This document shows, piece after piece, positions 8,361 to 16,677 of a stretch of DNA of 64,000 nucleotides (position 1 is the first letter of the stretch; every line of letters begins with the position of its first letter). Source of the DNA: Bog-473 sp963807775 (GTDB taxonomy: Bacteria > Actinomycetota > Acidimicrobiia > Acidimicrobiales > RAAP-2); NCBI GenBank assembly GCA_963807775.1, contig CAWECY010000016.1, positions 124,001 through 188,000 on the forward strand, given 5' to 3'. A program made the position numbers and the translations under genes. Under the pieces are notes generated by a model. It had not been told where the DNA came from. It did not search any database and saw nothing but the letters and a program-made list of their open reading frames with translations.

Positions 8361-9167
8361 GTGCCGGAGTCCACCAATGCGCGAAAGCCCGACCCCGCTC
8401 CGCCGCCGGAGCTGGCGCTGGTCGCACCGGGCTGGACGGCCGAGCCGGCCTACCGCTCGGGGGGCGTGAGCACGTGGCGCCTCACCGGCCCCGGCGGCGC
8501 CGTGCGCTTCGCCAAGGTCGATCCCGCCGGCGCCTACCCGTCGTTGGGTGCCGAGTCCGAGCGAATGATCTGGGCCGTCGCTTACCTGCCAGTGCCGAAG
8601 GTGGTGGCGCTCGAGCAGCTGGGCCCCACGACGGTGCTCGTCACCGAGGCGTTGCCCGGCCACGACGCCACCCATCGGGTCTGGCGTGACGACCTGCCGG
8701 CGGTGGTCCGGGCGCTCGGCCGCGGCCTGCGGCGCTTCCACGACGCCGTCGGCGAGGAGTGGTGCCCCTTCCGCTTCGACCTGGCCCGCGCCCTCGACCA
8801 TGTGTACGAGCGGGTGGAACGAGGTGAGGTCGACCCAAACGAGTTCCACGAGTGTCACGCCCACCTCACTGCGGCAGACGCGCTGGCCGAGCTGGAGGCC
8901 ACCACGCCCGGCGAAGAGGACCTCGTCGTCTGCCACGGCGATTACTGCGCTCCGAACATGCTGCTCCAAAAGAGCCGGGTCACCGGCTACGTCGACCTGG
9001 GCGAGTTGGGCGCGGCTGACCGCTGGTGGGACCTGGCCGTGGGGGCCTGGAGCATCGGGTGGAACTTTGGCGAGGAGCATGAATCGTTGTTCTACGAGGG
9101 CTACGGGATCGACCCCGACCCAGGGCGCATCCGCTTCTACCGGCTCCTCTACGACCTCGTCTCTTGA
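8361..9167 (+). CDS. Aminoglycoside-phosphotransferase-like kinase
   Basis: 268 residues, GTG start. Protein-kinase-like fold: N-lobe with FAKVDPAG (lysine of the ATP pocket) and ESERMIW; catalytic loop VCHGDYCAPNMLL (HGD....N); metal-binding segment YVDLGELGAADRWWDLA. Layout and length match APH(3')-type enzymes, which phosphorylate hydroxyls of aminoglycosides or of sugars and other small molecules. It may not give drug resistance; many actinobacterial homologues have unknown substrates. The 3' end overlaps the convergent uracil-DNA glycosylase gene by 19 bases. Confidence 0.85.
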   Translation: MPESTNARKPDPAPPPELALVAPGWTAEPAYRSGGVSTWRLTGPGGAVRFAKVDPAGAYPSLGAESERMIWAVAYLPVPKVVALEQLGPTTVLVTEALPGHDATHRVWRDDLPAVVRALGRGLRRFHDAVGEEWCPFRFDLARALDHVYERVERGEVDPNEFHECHAHLTAADALAELEATTPGEEDLVVCHGDYCAPNMLLQKSRVTGYVDLGELGAADRWWDLAVGAWSIGWNFGEEHESLFYEGYGIDPDPGRIRFYRLLYDLVS

Positions 9168-9862
9168 GCCGGCGTCGACCGGGCGATGAACTGGCGCGCC
9201 CGGTCGAACACGGCGTCGAACATCGGGACGGTCAGCCTCCCGGTGAACGTGTTCCGCTGGCTCGGGTGGTACGAGCCCAGCAGGACCACGCCGCCGGGCA
9301 GCGCTGCCTCGGCCAGGTGCCCGAACGCCGGCCGCGGCCTGAGGCCGTAGTGGGAGGCCACGGCCTGCCACGCCACCTGCCCGAGCGCCAGCACCACGGC
9401 GGCACGTCGGAGCAGCGCCAGCTCGCGCGCGAGATACGGCGCGCACGCCGACCGCTCGTCCGGCGCCGGTTTGTTGTCCGGCGGCGCACAGTGCACGGTC
9501 GCCGTGATGTACGCCCCCGTCAGTGTCAGGCCGTCATCGGCCGACGTGCTGGTCGGCTGGGACGCGAAGCCCGCGCGGTACAGCGCGGCGAAGAGCCAGT
9601 CGCCAGAGCGGTCACCCGTGAACATGCGGCCGGTGCGGTTGGCACCGTGCGCGGCCGGCGCCAGGCCCACGATGACGAGCCCGGCCTGCGGGTCGCCGAA
9701 ACCCGGCACACCACGGCCCCAGTAGACCTGTCCGGCATACGAGGCCCGGCCTTGGCGCGCTATGTCCTCGCGCCAGCGCACCAGGCGCGGGCAGCGCCGA
9801 CAGGCCGCCACCTCACGTTGCACGGCGGCCAACGAGTCCCTCTGCCTCAGGCCGGACGCCAC
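9149..9862 (-). CDS. Uracil-DNA glycosylase, type 4/5 family (UdgB-like)
   Basis: 237 residues from GTG 9862, chosen because upstream in-frame sequence lies over the divergent phosphomutase gene. An early cysteine pair (VAACRRCPRL) together with two later cysteines matches the [4Fe-4S] cluster of family 4/5 enzymes. The motif GLAPAAHGANRTGRMFTGDRS is the family-5 form of the uracil pocket, with Ala where family 4 has an acidic residue. LLGSYHPSQRNTFTGRL is the C-terminal active-site motif (H-P-S). Role: removal of uracil and other deaminated bases, suited to a GC-rich genome. The gene overlaps the kinase 3' end and is divergent from the phosphomutase gene across 25 bp. Confidence 0.88.
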   Translation of the reverse strand: MASGLRQRDSLAAVQREVAACRRCPRLVRWREDIARQGRASYAGQVYWGRGVPGFGDPQAGLVIVGLAPAAHGANRTGRMFTGDRSGDWLFAALYRAGFASQPTSTSADDGLTLTGAYITATVHCAPPDNKPAPDERSACAPYLARELALLRRAAVVLALGQVAWQAVASHYGLRPRPAFGHLAEAALPGGVVLLGSYHPSQRNTFTGRLTVPMFDAVFDRARQFIARSTPAQETRS

Positions 9863-9887
9863 GGCGCAGAGCCTACGATGGCTTCCC

Positions 9888-10580
9888 GTGCCCCCTTCCG
9901 CCCGAACAGCCGCCCCCCGCACCGTCCCGCGTCGCGGTGGCGGGCGCAAGGCCCCTCCCGCCACCCTGGTCCTGCTGGTGCGCCACGGCACCACGCCGAC
10001 GACGGGCAAGGTGCTCCCGGGCCAGGCGGCCGGACTCCACCTGGCCGAAAAGGGTGTGGCCCAGGCCGAGGTGGCCGCCCAGCGCATCGCCGCCCTCGCC
10101 AAGGCGCCGACCGCGGTCTACGCGTCGCCGCTCGAGCGGACCCGCGAGACGGCGGCCCCCGTCGCCCGGGCTCTCGGCCTGCGCGTGCGCGCCTGTCCCG
10201 GCCTGGTCGAGGCGGACGTGGGCGACTGGACCGAACAGCGCCTGTCCCGCCTCTACAAGACGAAGGAATGGCCGGCCGTGCACCGCTGGCCCAGCGGGTT
10301 CCGCTTTCCCGGCGGGGAGTCTTTCGCCGAGATGTCGGTGCGCGCCATGGACGCCGTCCTCGGCCTGGTGGCCGAACACCCCGGCCAGAGCATCGTGGCC
10401 GTGTCGCACGCCGATCCCATAAAGGCGATCGTCGCTGCCGCGGCCGGCATGCCCCTCGACCTCATGCAACGGCTCGTCATCTCGCCCTGCTCCATTTCTG
10501 CCCTCCTCTTCACTCCCGGCGGACCCCTCGTGATGAGCGTGAACTCGACCGGCTCCCTGGACGAGCTGGTGCCATCGTGA
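9888..10580 (+). CDS. MSMEG_4193-type histidine phosphatase/phosphomutase
   Basis: 230 residues, GTG start. The histidine phosphatase signature LVRHGTTPTTGKVLPG carries the phospho-accepting His, followed by YASPLERTRETAAPVA and the second catalytic His in VAVSHADPIKAIVAAAAGM. This subgroup, annotated as MSMEG_4193 family phosphomutase, is found in actinobacteria with DUF3090 and SCO1664 genes, as here. Its substrate is not established. The stop overlaps the next GTG (GTGA). A TACGAT box ends eight bases before the start codon, so the transcript may be leaderless. Confidence 0.88.
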   Translation: MPPSARTAAPRTVPRRGGGRKAPPATLVLLVRHGTTPTTGKVLPGQAAGLHLAEKGVAQAEVAAQRIAALAKAPTAVYASPLERTRETAAPVARALGLRVRACPGLVEADVGDWTEQRLSRLYKTKEWPAVHRWPSGFRFPGGESFAEMSVRAMDAVLGLVAEHPGQSIVAVSHADPIKAIVAAAAGMPLDLMQRLVISPCSISALLFTPGGPLVMSVNSTGSLDELVPS

Positions 10581-11110
10581 GCGAGGATGTCGACTTCGAC
10601 GCGCCCGACCACTGCACGGTCGGTGTCGTCGGCGAGCCGGGCCACCGGCTCTTCCTCTTCTACTGCCGGCAGGGCCTCACCGAGACGACGGTCAAGGTGG
10701 AGAAGCAACAGATCGCCGTCCTCGCCGGCTACCTGGGGCGCATCGTGAAGGAACTGGGCCGGCCGGGCCACCTGCCTGAGGACCTCGACTTCTACGGAAC
10801 CGAGGAGTTCGAGTGGGTGGTTGGCACCATCGGCGTCTCTTACGACGAGGAACTGGACCGAATCGTGGTGGTGCTCGAGGAGATCGGCGTCGACGACGAA
10901 GAGGAGGAAGAGGACGAGGACAAAGACGAGTCGGACGGCGGGCACGTCCTGCGCGTGGCGCTGTCGCGCGAGCAGGCGGCCGCCTTCGCCATCCACGCCA
11001 CGCTGCTCGTCGAGGCCGGGCGCCCACCCTGTCCCCTGTGCGCGCTCCCGCTGGATCCGTCGGGGCACGACTGCCCGCGCACCAACGGACACCGACCACC
11101 GGTGACCTGA
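10577..11110 (+). CDS. DUF3090 domain-containing protein
   Basis: 177 residues beginning VSEDVDFDAPDHCTVG at a GTGA overlap. Typical DUF3090 features: GHRLFLFYCRQG near the N-terminus, TVKVEKQQIAVLAGYL, and a cysteine cluster at the C-terminus (PPCPLCALPLDPSGHDCPRTNGH) resembling a metal-binding site. An acidic low-complexity run (DDEEEEEDEDKDESD, about residues 112-126) interrupts the middle. No function is known; strict linkage to the flanking phosphomutase and SCO1664 genes argues for one pathway or complex. Confidence 0.9.
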   Translation: MSEDVDFDAPDHCTVGVVGEPGHRLFLFYCRQGLTETTVKVEKQQIAVLAGYLGRIVKELGRPGHLPEDLDFYGTEEFEWVVGTIGVSYDEELDRIVVVLEEIGVDDEEEEEDEDKDESDGGHVLRVALSREQAAAFAIHATLLVEAGRPPCPLCALPLDPSGHDCPRTNGHRPPVT

Positions 11111-11115
11111 CGGCG

Positions 11116-11829
11116 GTGTCCGACGCCACCGTCGAGCGCGTCCTCGCCGAGGGTGAGATGGAGGTGCACGGCCGCATCGCCGGGAGCTCGAACGCCACGT
11201 TGCTCGTCACCTGCACGCTTGGCACCGACGAGCTGCTCGCCGTCTACAAGCCCGCCCAGGGCGAACGCCCGCTATGGGACTTCCCGGGCGGCCTGTTCCG
11301 GCGCGAGGTGGCGGCGTATGTGCTCTCGGAGACGCTGGGCTGGGGCCTGGTGCCCGAGACGGTCGAGCGGGCCGCGGCGCCCTTCGGTCCCGGGTCGGTA
11401 CAGCGCTTCGTGCACGAGGACGGGACCTCGCACTACTTCACCCTGCGCGACGAGCCGCGCTGGCACCCCGTTCTCATGCAGTTCGGCGCCTTCGACGTCG
11501 TGGCCAACAACGCCGACCGCAAGAGCGGGCACGTGCTCCTGGCCGAGGACCGGCTGTGGGCCATCGACAACGGGCTGTGCTTCAACATCCACGACAAGCT
11601 GCGTACGGTGATCTGGGACTTCGGCGGGGAGGCCCTGGCGCCCGACGTGCAGGCGGACCTGTCCCGGCTGGCCCATGACGGACCGCCCGCTGCCCTGTGC
11701 GAGTTGCTCGAGCCATCCGAGGTGGCCGCCACGCTGGACCGGGTGGCCTGGCTGCTGAGCCTGCGAACCCTGCCCGAGCTGGTGGAGGACGACGGGGGCT
11801 GGCCGCCCTACCCCTGGCCGCTCGTCTGA
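11116..11829 (+). CDS. SCO1664 family protein (PI3/PI4-kinase-like fold)
   Basis: 237 residues from GTG 11116, five bases after the DUF3090 stop. It contains LLVTCTLGTDELLAVYKPAQGERPLWDFP, where the lysine sits as in the ATP pocket of phosphatidylinositol-kinase-like proteins, then FDVVANNADRKSGHVLL and LWAIDNGLCFN as the catalytic loop (N-x-D/DNG) motifs. It is the third member of a conserved actinobacterial triad. It probably phosphorylates or binds a small molecule; the reaction is unknown. It ends 40 bases before the convergent SGNH gene. Confidence 0.88.
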   Translation: MSDATVERVLAEGEMEVHGRIAGSSNATLLVTCTLGTDELLAVYKPAQGERPLWDFPGGLFRREVAAYVLSETLGWGLVPETVERAAAPFGPGSVQRFVHEDGTSHYFTLRDEPRWHPVLMQFGAFDVVANNADRKSGHVLLAEDRLWAIDNGLCFNIHDKLRTVIWDFGGEALAPDVQADLSRLAHDGPPAALCELLEPSEVAATLDRVAWLLSLRTLPELVEDDGGWPPYPWPLV

Positions 11830-11869
11830 GGCCCGTCCGCCCCTCTCGGCCCTCGAGCCTCCGCCGGGA

Positions 11870-12943
11870 TCAGACCTTGTAACCGAGGGTCACCAGCTCG
11901 TTGATCACCTGCTGGGCCACCACCTGTCCGCCGCCGGAGGTGAGGTGGATGCCGTCGGGCGTCCGAACATTGACCACCTGCCCGGCCGCGTTGGTCACGA
12001 AGGCCGTGTAGCCGCCCTGGGCCGTCCCGAGTGACTTGTCCGTGCTGATGTAGACGACAGGCTCGTTCTGGACCGCCGCCTCCTCCTGGTCGATCGTGTC
12101 CAGGTCCGCCATCTGCGCGCTGAGGCTGGGGTTCTGCATGGGCGGCATGCCGACCCAGATCACCAGGGCTCCCCCGCTCTCGGCCTCCTGCATGAACGAG
12201 GACACCCGCTGGGCGTACATCGGGTTCCACTGGGGCGACGTGTAGGGGACGTCGGGCGGCCCCAGGAAGTCCTGAGCGTCGTTGGCGCCGATCATGATGA
12301 CGACCACCTGTGGCGACACCGTCTTGAGGTCGCTCGCCAGTTCGGCCGGCCAATTGAAGTAGTCGGGTCGGGTCAGCCCGGTGCTCTCCCGGGCGTCGAG
12401 CGCCGCGTTCACCACGCCGGTGCCCGCCAGGTCGTACTGCAACTGGCCCCCCATGTCGATGCCGATGGAATCGCCCACGATGAGGACGCGCAGCGGGTTG
12501 GCCGCCGACGGGTCCTTCGGGTTGACCGGCGGCAACGTGGTCGTGGTCGGCGCGTCCGAAACACCGCCCTTCTTGTCGCCCCGCTTCGTCTTCGGGGGTG
12601 GCGGGGGCTTGATGGGCTGCGGGCCCGACTCCACCAGCCCGACGCTGCCCCCGGGCTTCTGGTCCTCTCGGCCCGTGACCGACACGATGCGCGAAAGCTG
12701 CAGCGCCCGGCTGAGCGACGCCACGGGGCCGGTGATGTCGAGGCTGACCGTGCGCCTCTTGCCCACCGGTGACACCTGCGCGTTGTGCTGCAAGGTGGGA
12801 GCGAACAGCAGGAACCATAAGGTGAACGAGCACACGGCGATGAACAGGACCCGGGTCCACCGGGCGCGCACCCGCCCGTCGGGAGGCGTGATCCGCTCGG
12901 TGGACGTCCGTGGCTGCGGGTTCGAGGGCGATGAGGTCGACAT
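11870..12943 (-). CDS. Membrane-anchored SGNH/GDSL (DUF459-type) hydrolase
   Basis: 357 residues. A short basic N-terminus is followed by one membrane segment (about 33-50, LFIAVCSFTLWFLLFAP), then a Pro/Lys-rich linker, then an extracytoplasmic SGNH domain: block I GDSIGIDMG, block III IGANDAQD and block V DGIHLTSGG with catalytic Asp-His. DUF459-type SGNH proteins pair with MBOAT proteins to acetylate or deacetylate surface glycans. The ATG overlaps the MBOAT stop by one base (TGATG), so translation is coupled. Probable role: transfer of an acyl group, delivered by the MBOAT partner, to an exopolysaccharide or wall polymer outside the membrane. Confidence 0.88.
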   Translation of the reverse strand: MSTSSPSNPQPRTSTERITPPDGRVRARWTRVLFIAVCSFTLWFLLFAPTLQHNAQVSPVGKRRTVSLDITGPVASLSRALQLSRIVSVTGREDQKPGGSVGLVESGPQPIKPPPPPKTKRGDKKGGVSDAPTTTTLPPVNPKDPSAANPLRVLIVGDSIGIDMGGQLQYDLAGTGVVNAALDARESTGLTRPDYFNWPAELASDLKTVSPQVVVIMIGANDAQDFLGPPDVPYTSPQWNPMYAQRVSSFMQEAESGGALVIWVGMPPMQNPSLSAQMADLDTIDQEEAAVQNEPVVYISTDKSLGTAQGGYTAFVTNAAGQVVNVRTPDGIHLTSGGGQVVAQQVINELVTLGYKV

Positions 12944-14370
12944 CAGAAGCGGTAGTAGATGAACGGGGCGACGCCGATCGGGCCGAAGGTGGTGGTGGCC
13001 AGGAGGACGAAGCCGAGGATGCCGACCTGTACCGCGGTTCTCTGACGGGAGAAAGCGGCCTGCAGCCGCGACACGGTCAACTCGGGCACGAACTGCGAGG
13101 CGATGGTGCCGGCCACCACGAGCACGAGCAGAGGCGTGACGAGCGGCGACGGCTGGCCCCAGCCGTGGATGAGGCGCCCCAGCACGGCGAAGGCCTGCGC
13201 CGTGCCCGACGCATTGAAGAACACCCAGCCCAGGCACACGAATTGGAAGGTCAGGAACCGCTGCACCCAGATCCGAACCGGTCCATCGGCCACGCCCGGC
13301 AGGCCCCGGCGTTCGCGGCTGAGCCGGCGCAAGTGCCCGAAGGACTGCCCGACGCCCTGCAGGCCGCCCCAGATCACGAACGTCCACGCGGCGCCGTGCC
13401 AGAGTCCGCCCAGCACCATGGTGATCATGATGTTGCGGATGGTCTGGGCCTCGCTGCCGGCATTGCCGCCCAGCGGGATGTAGAGGTAGTCCCGCAACCA
13501 GCGGGACAGGGTCATGTGCCAGCGGCGCCAGAAGTCCTGCAGGTTGCGCGCCGTGTAGGGCGCATTGAAGTTCTGCGGGAAGCGGATCCCGAGCAGGAGG
13601 GCCAGGCCGATGGCGATGTCCGTATAACCGCTGAAGTCGCAATAGATCTGCACTGCGTAGCCCCAGGCGGCAAAGATCGCCTCGGGCGCCGAGTGCTGCG
13701 TGGGCGACGTGAAGACCGGCATGACGATGTCGCTCGAGACGTACGACGAGATCACGACCTTCTTGAACAGACCGGCCGCGATCAGCCAGAAGGCCCGGGC
13801 ATAGTCGATGTTCTCCGAGTCGCGCCGGCGTCGGATCTGCGGCAGCAGCTCGTTGCCGCGCACGATGGGGCCGGCCAGCAGGTGCGGGAAGAACGAGATG
13901 TAGAGGGCGAAGTCGAGCGGCCGGGCAGGCTCGAGGTCGCGTCGGTAGATATCGATCACGTAGCTGATCGCCATGAAGGTGAAGAACGAGATGGCGATGG
14001 GCAGGGCCACCTGCAGCAGCGGGACCGCCCGGCCGAAGCCCAACGCGTGGGTGAGGTTGTCCAGGTTGACCGAGACGAAGCCGTAGTACTTGAACCAGCC
14101 GAGGATGGCCAGCAGCGCACCCACCGACACCCCCATGGCGATGCGCCGGCTCCGCTCGGTCCGCATGGCCGAGACCCATTGGCCGCCACCGAACGACACC
14201 ACCGTGGTCAACAGGAGAAGCAGGCAGTAGCTCCAGCCGACCCAGCCGTAGAACACGTAGCTCAGGCCGATCATGGCCAGCTTCCACCAACCCGCGTACG
14301 GGTTCAGCAGCCAGCACACCGTGAAGGCCACGGCGAAGAAGATCGCGAAGTCGATGGTGGGGAAGAGCAT
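12943..14370 (-). CDS. MBOAT family O-acyltransferase (AlgI/DltB-like)
   Basis: 475 residues with about eleven hydrophobic segments, starting MLFPTIDFAIFFAVAF as AlgI proteins do. The MBOAT core has FFPHLLAGPIVRGNELLPQI, ARNLQDFWRRWHMTLSRWLRDY and the catalytic-histidine region LGGLWHGAAWTFVIWGG. Length matches AlgI. It would move acetyl groups from a cytoplasmic donor across the membrane to the SGNH partner encoded next. No alginate-biosynthesis genes are nearby, so the acceptor polymer is unknown. The 219-base gap upstream (14371-14589) shows no gene or clear promoter. Confidence 0.92.
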   Translation of the reverse strand: MLFPTIDFAIFFAVAFTVCWLLNPYAGWWKLAMIGLSYVFYGWVGWSYCLLLLLTTVVSFGGGQWVSAMRTERSRRIAMGVSVGALLAILGWFKYYGFVSVNLDNLTHALGFGRAVPLLQVALPIAISFFTFMAISYVIDIYRRDLEPARPLDFALYISFFPHLLAGPIVRGNELLPQIRRRRDSENIDYARAFWLIAAGLFKKVVISSYVSSDIVMPVFTSPTQHSAPEAIFAAWGYAVQIYCDFSGYTDIAIGLALLLGIRFPQNFNAPYTARNLQDFWRRWHMTLSRWLRDYLYIPLGGNAGSEAQTIRNIMITMVLGGLWHGAAWTFVIWGGLQGVGQSFGHLRRLSRERRGLPGVADGPVRIWVQRFLTFQFVCLGWVFFNASGTAQAFAVLGRLIHGWGQPSPLVTPLLVLVVAGTIASQFVPELTVSRLQAAFSRQRTAVQVGILGFVLLATTTFGPIGVAPFIYYRF

Positions 14371-14589
14371 CGGGGACCGGTAGAAAGGTGAGCCGAATGT
14401 ACCGCCGCCTATGCCGGCTTAGGGCGCAGCCCCCCGTCGCGGCGAGCCGCAGCATGCCACACGCCAGGCACGGCACGACTCCAAGGACCGCCGGTGGAGG
14501 CTCATGTCGCTGATGGGCAGGCGTCAGCCGGAGGTCGTCTCACCGGCCTCGGTGGCCCGGCGGCGACTGGCCGCGTTGCGCCTGCCGTG

Positions 14590-15564
14590 TCAGCTCTTGG
14601 CCTTGAGCTCCTCGATGAGAGCCGGCAGCACCTTGTGCACGTCACCCACGATGCCGAGGTCCGCCACCGAGAAGATCGGAGCCTCCTGATCCTTGTTGAC
14701 GGCGATGATGTTCTTGGAGCCCTTCATGCCCACCAGGTGCTGGGTGGCCCCCGAGATGCCACACGCGATGTAGACGGTCGGCTTCACGGTCTTGCCCGTC
14801 TGGCCCACCTGGTGCGAGTAGGGCACCCAGCCGGCGTCGACGATGGCCCGAGACGCCCCGGCGGCGCCATGGAGAAGCTTGGCCAGCTCCTCGATCAAGG
14901 CGTAGTTGGCCGCCTCGCCCAACCCGCGGCCGCCCGAGACCACCACGGCCGCCTCGTCCAGCTTGGGCCCGCTGCGCTCCTCCACGTGGCGCTCCACGAC
15001 CTTGGCCGTGTTCGTCGCCGCCACGTCCGGCACCGGCGCCGCGGTCACGGCCGCCGCACCGCCTCCCGACGGCTCGGCCGCGAACGACTTGGCCCGGATG
15101 ACGAAGAGGCCCGGACCGGCACCGGTGAAACGCGCCGTCACGATGTGGCTGCCGCCGAAGACGGGGTGCTGGCTCGACAGTCCGTCGTCGCCGGCTATCA
15201 GGCCGGTGACGTTGGTCAGCACCGGCTTGTCGAGCTTGGCGGACAGGCGCCCGGCGATGTCACGGCCCTCATAGGTGGCCGGGAACAGGATGTAGTCGGG
15301 CACGTTGCCGAGTTGGATCAGCGCGGCTACCGCCGCCGCCACGGGCACGCCGGGCAGCGCGCCACCCAGGTCGCCCACGTCGTAAAGGGTGGTCGCCCCG
15401 TACTCGCCGAGCGGGCCGGCCAGCGAGGCGGCGTCGGAGCCCCAGGCGACCGCCTCGACGGTCCCGGCGACCGACCGCGCCTCGGTCAGCAGCTCGAGGC
15501 TGACCGGTGTGGGCCCACCGCCGTCGGCCACTTCGGCCAGCACCCAGACCTTGTCCATCGCCAT
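14590..15564 (-). CDS. etfA: Electron transfer flavoprotein alpha subunit
   Basis: 324 residues. N-domain MDKVWVLAEVADGG; C-terminal FAD domain with GGRGLGEAANYALIEELAKLL and HQVGQTGKTVKPTVYIACGISG plus IIAVNKDQEAPIF, the conserved FAD-binding signature of EtfA. It pairs with EtfB, encoded one base upstream, to carry electrons from acyl-CoA dehydrogenases (one is encoded at 59185-60399) to the quinone pool through ETF:quinone oxidoreductase. It is soluble in the cytoplasm. The lysine- and alanine-rich end is normal. No ETF-QO gene is in the window. Confidence 0.96.
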   Translation of the reverse strand: MAMDKVWVLAEVADGGGPTPVSLELLTEARSVAGTVEAVAWGSDAASLAGPLGEYGATTLYDVGDLGGALPGVPVAAAVAALIQLGNVPDYILFPATYEGRDIAGRLSAKLDKPVLTNVTGLIAGDDGLSSQHPVFGGSHIVTARFTGAGPGLFVIRAKSFAAEPSGGGAAAVTAAPVPDVAATNTAKVVERHVEERSGPKLDEAAVVVSGGRGLGEAANYALIEELAKLLHGAAGASRAIVDAGWVPYSHQVGQTGKTVKPTVYIACGISGATQHLVGMKGSKNIIAVNKDQEAPIFSVADLGIVGDVHKVLPALIEELKAKS

Positions 15565-15565
15565 C

Positions 15566-16342
15566 TCAGACCACCTTCAGCTGCTCGAGGAAGGCCACGA
15601 TGCGCTCCGCGCCGTCGCCCTCGTCCACCACGATCTCCCCCGACGCCCGGGCCTCGGCCTCGGAGACGTCGGTGATCTCCTGACCGGCGCCGGCGGCGCC
15701 CACCTGCGACGCGTCGATGCCCAGATCGGCCACCGTCAGGTTGTCGACCGGCTTCGACTTGGCCGCCATGATCCCCTTGAAGGACGGGTAGCGCGGCTCG
15801 ACCACACCGGCGGTCACCGTGACCACGGCCGGCATGGGGCACACCACTTCGTCGTAACCCGCCTCGGTCTGGCGCTCCACCTTGACGTTGCCACCGTCGA
15901 CGGCGATCGCCTTGGCGAAGGTCACCGAGGGCACGCCCAAAAGCTCGGCCACCTGGACCGGCAGGGTGCCCGTGTAGCCGTCGGTCGACTCGGTGGCCAT
16001 GACCACCAGGTCGGGGTTGGCCCGACCGATGGCGGCCGCCAGCACCTTGGCCGTGCCCAACGCGTCGCTGCCCGCCAGCGCGTCGTCGCTGATCAGGATC
16101 GCCTTGGCTGCGCCCATGGCCAGGCCGGTGCGCAGGCCCGATGTCTCGCCACCGGGAGCCATGGAGACGAGAGTGACCTCGTCCCCCTCGCCGGAGGCCA
16201 GCTGGAGCGCCATCTCGACCCCGTAGTTGTCGGAGTCGTCCATGATGAGCTTGCCGGATCGATCGAGGGTGTTGGTACCCGGATTGAGGCTGGCCGGGGC
16301 GGCCGGATCCGGGATCTGCTTCACGCAAACGACGACGTTCAT
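15566..16342 (-). CDS. etfB: Electron transfer flavoprotein beta subunit
   Basis: 258 residues starting MNVVVCVKQIPDPAAPASL, the standard EtfB start; a longer in-frame start 39 bases upstream adds an untypical Pro/Arg-rich peptide and was not used. Further motifs: DNYGVEMALQLASGEGDEVTLV and VMATESTDGYTGTLPVQVAELL near the AMP site. The stop is one base from the etfA ATG, so the genes form an etfBA operon. The upstream intergenic region carries copy B of the 50-bp patterned element, 127 bases from the start codon. Confidence 0.96.
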   Translation of the reverse strand: MNVVVCVKQIPDPAAPASLNPGTNTLDRSGKLIMDDSDNYGVEMALQLASGEGDEVTLVSMAPGGETSGLRTGLAMGAAKAILISDDALAGSDALGTAKVLAAAIGRANPDLVVMATESTDGYTGTLPVQVAELLGVPSVTFAKAIAVDGGNVKVERQTEAGYDEVVCPMPAVVTVTAGVVEPRYPSFKGIMAAKSKPVDNLTVADLGIDASQVGAAGAGQEITDVSEAEARASGEIVVDEGDGAERIVAFLEQLKVV

Positions 16343-16468
16343 GGCGGACCATCTTTGTGGACCGGGGCGGCGGCCCGCCATTCCGCCCGGTCACAGCGAG
16401 TATCCGCCGCTCAGGGCCTTGGGATGTGGCCCCCGGAGGAGAGGCCGCCACGGGGGATCCGCGCCGGC

Positions 16469-16518
16469 GTATACGAAGAGCCCCTTTTGGGCGTTGACCC
16501 CTAAGGGGCGTTGACCCC
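16469..16518 (+). repeat. Dispersed 50-bp patterned element, copy B
   Basis: The 335-base gap 16343-16677 between etfB and the GDPD gene has no gene but holds this second copy. GTATACGA (16469-16476), then GCCCC, TTTT, GGG, then TTGACCCC at 16494-16501 and again at 16511-16518, 17 bases apart. Spacing to copy A is identical at every block. Each TTGACCCC follows GGGCG or GGGGCG, so the strand can form GGGG/CCCC stems with loop CGTTGA. After the element a GGGGC...CATAT stretch (16522-16536) resembles the sequence after copy A. On the opposite strand it lies upstream of etfB, so a regulatory role there is possible, but copy A sits differently. Confidence 0.6.
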
Positions 16519-16677
16519 CTTGGGGCTTGGCCATATACCCCAGCGCGGAACACCCCCGGCTCGCCCCAAATACGGTCCAACACGACATCTCCGGAAGGTC
16601 GTGAATACACCTACGGAAGAGCCACGACCGCAGCTTCGAACCTGATCACACCCAAAAACGAGGGGTTCGACCGGCCC

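Noticed and set aside
8361..9167. Aminoglycoside resistance gene
   Set aside because: Only the general APH fold is visible; substrate cannot be inferred and chromosomal homologues of unknown role are common.
9164..10576. Long plus-strand frame running into the DUF3090 gene
   Set aside because: Only the part from GTG 10577 resembles DUF3090; the rest is a shadow of the glycosylase and phosphomutase genes.
12910..14391. A 493-codon plus-strand frame opposite the MBOAT gene
   Set aside because: Composition is Glu/Gln/Arg/His repeats without domains; the opposite strand encodes a clear AlgI-like protein.
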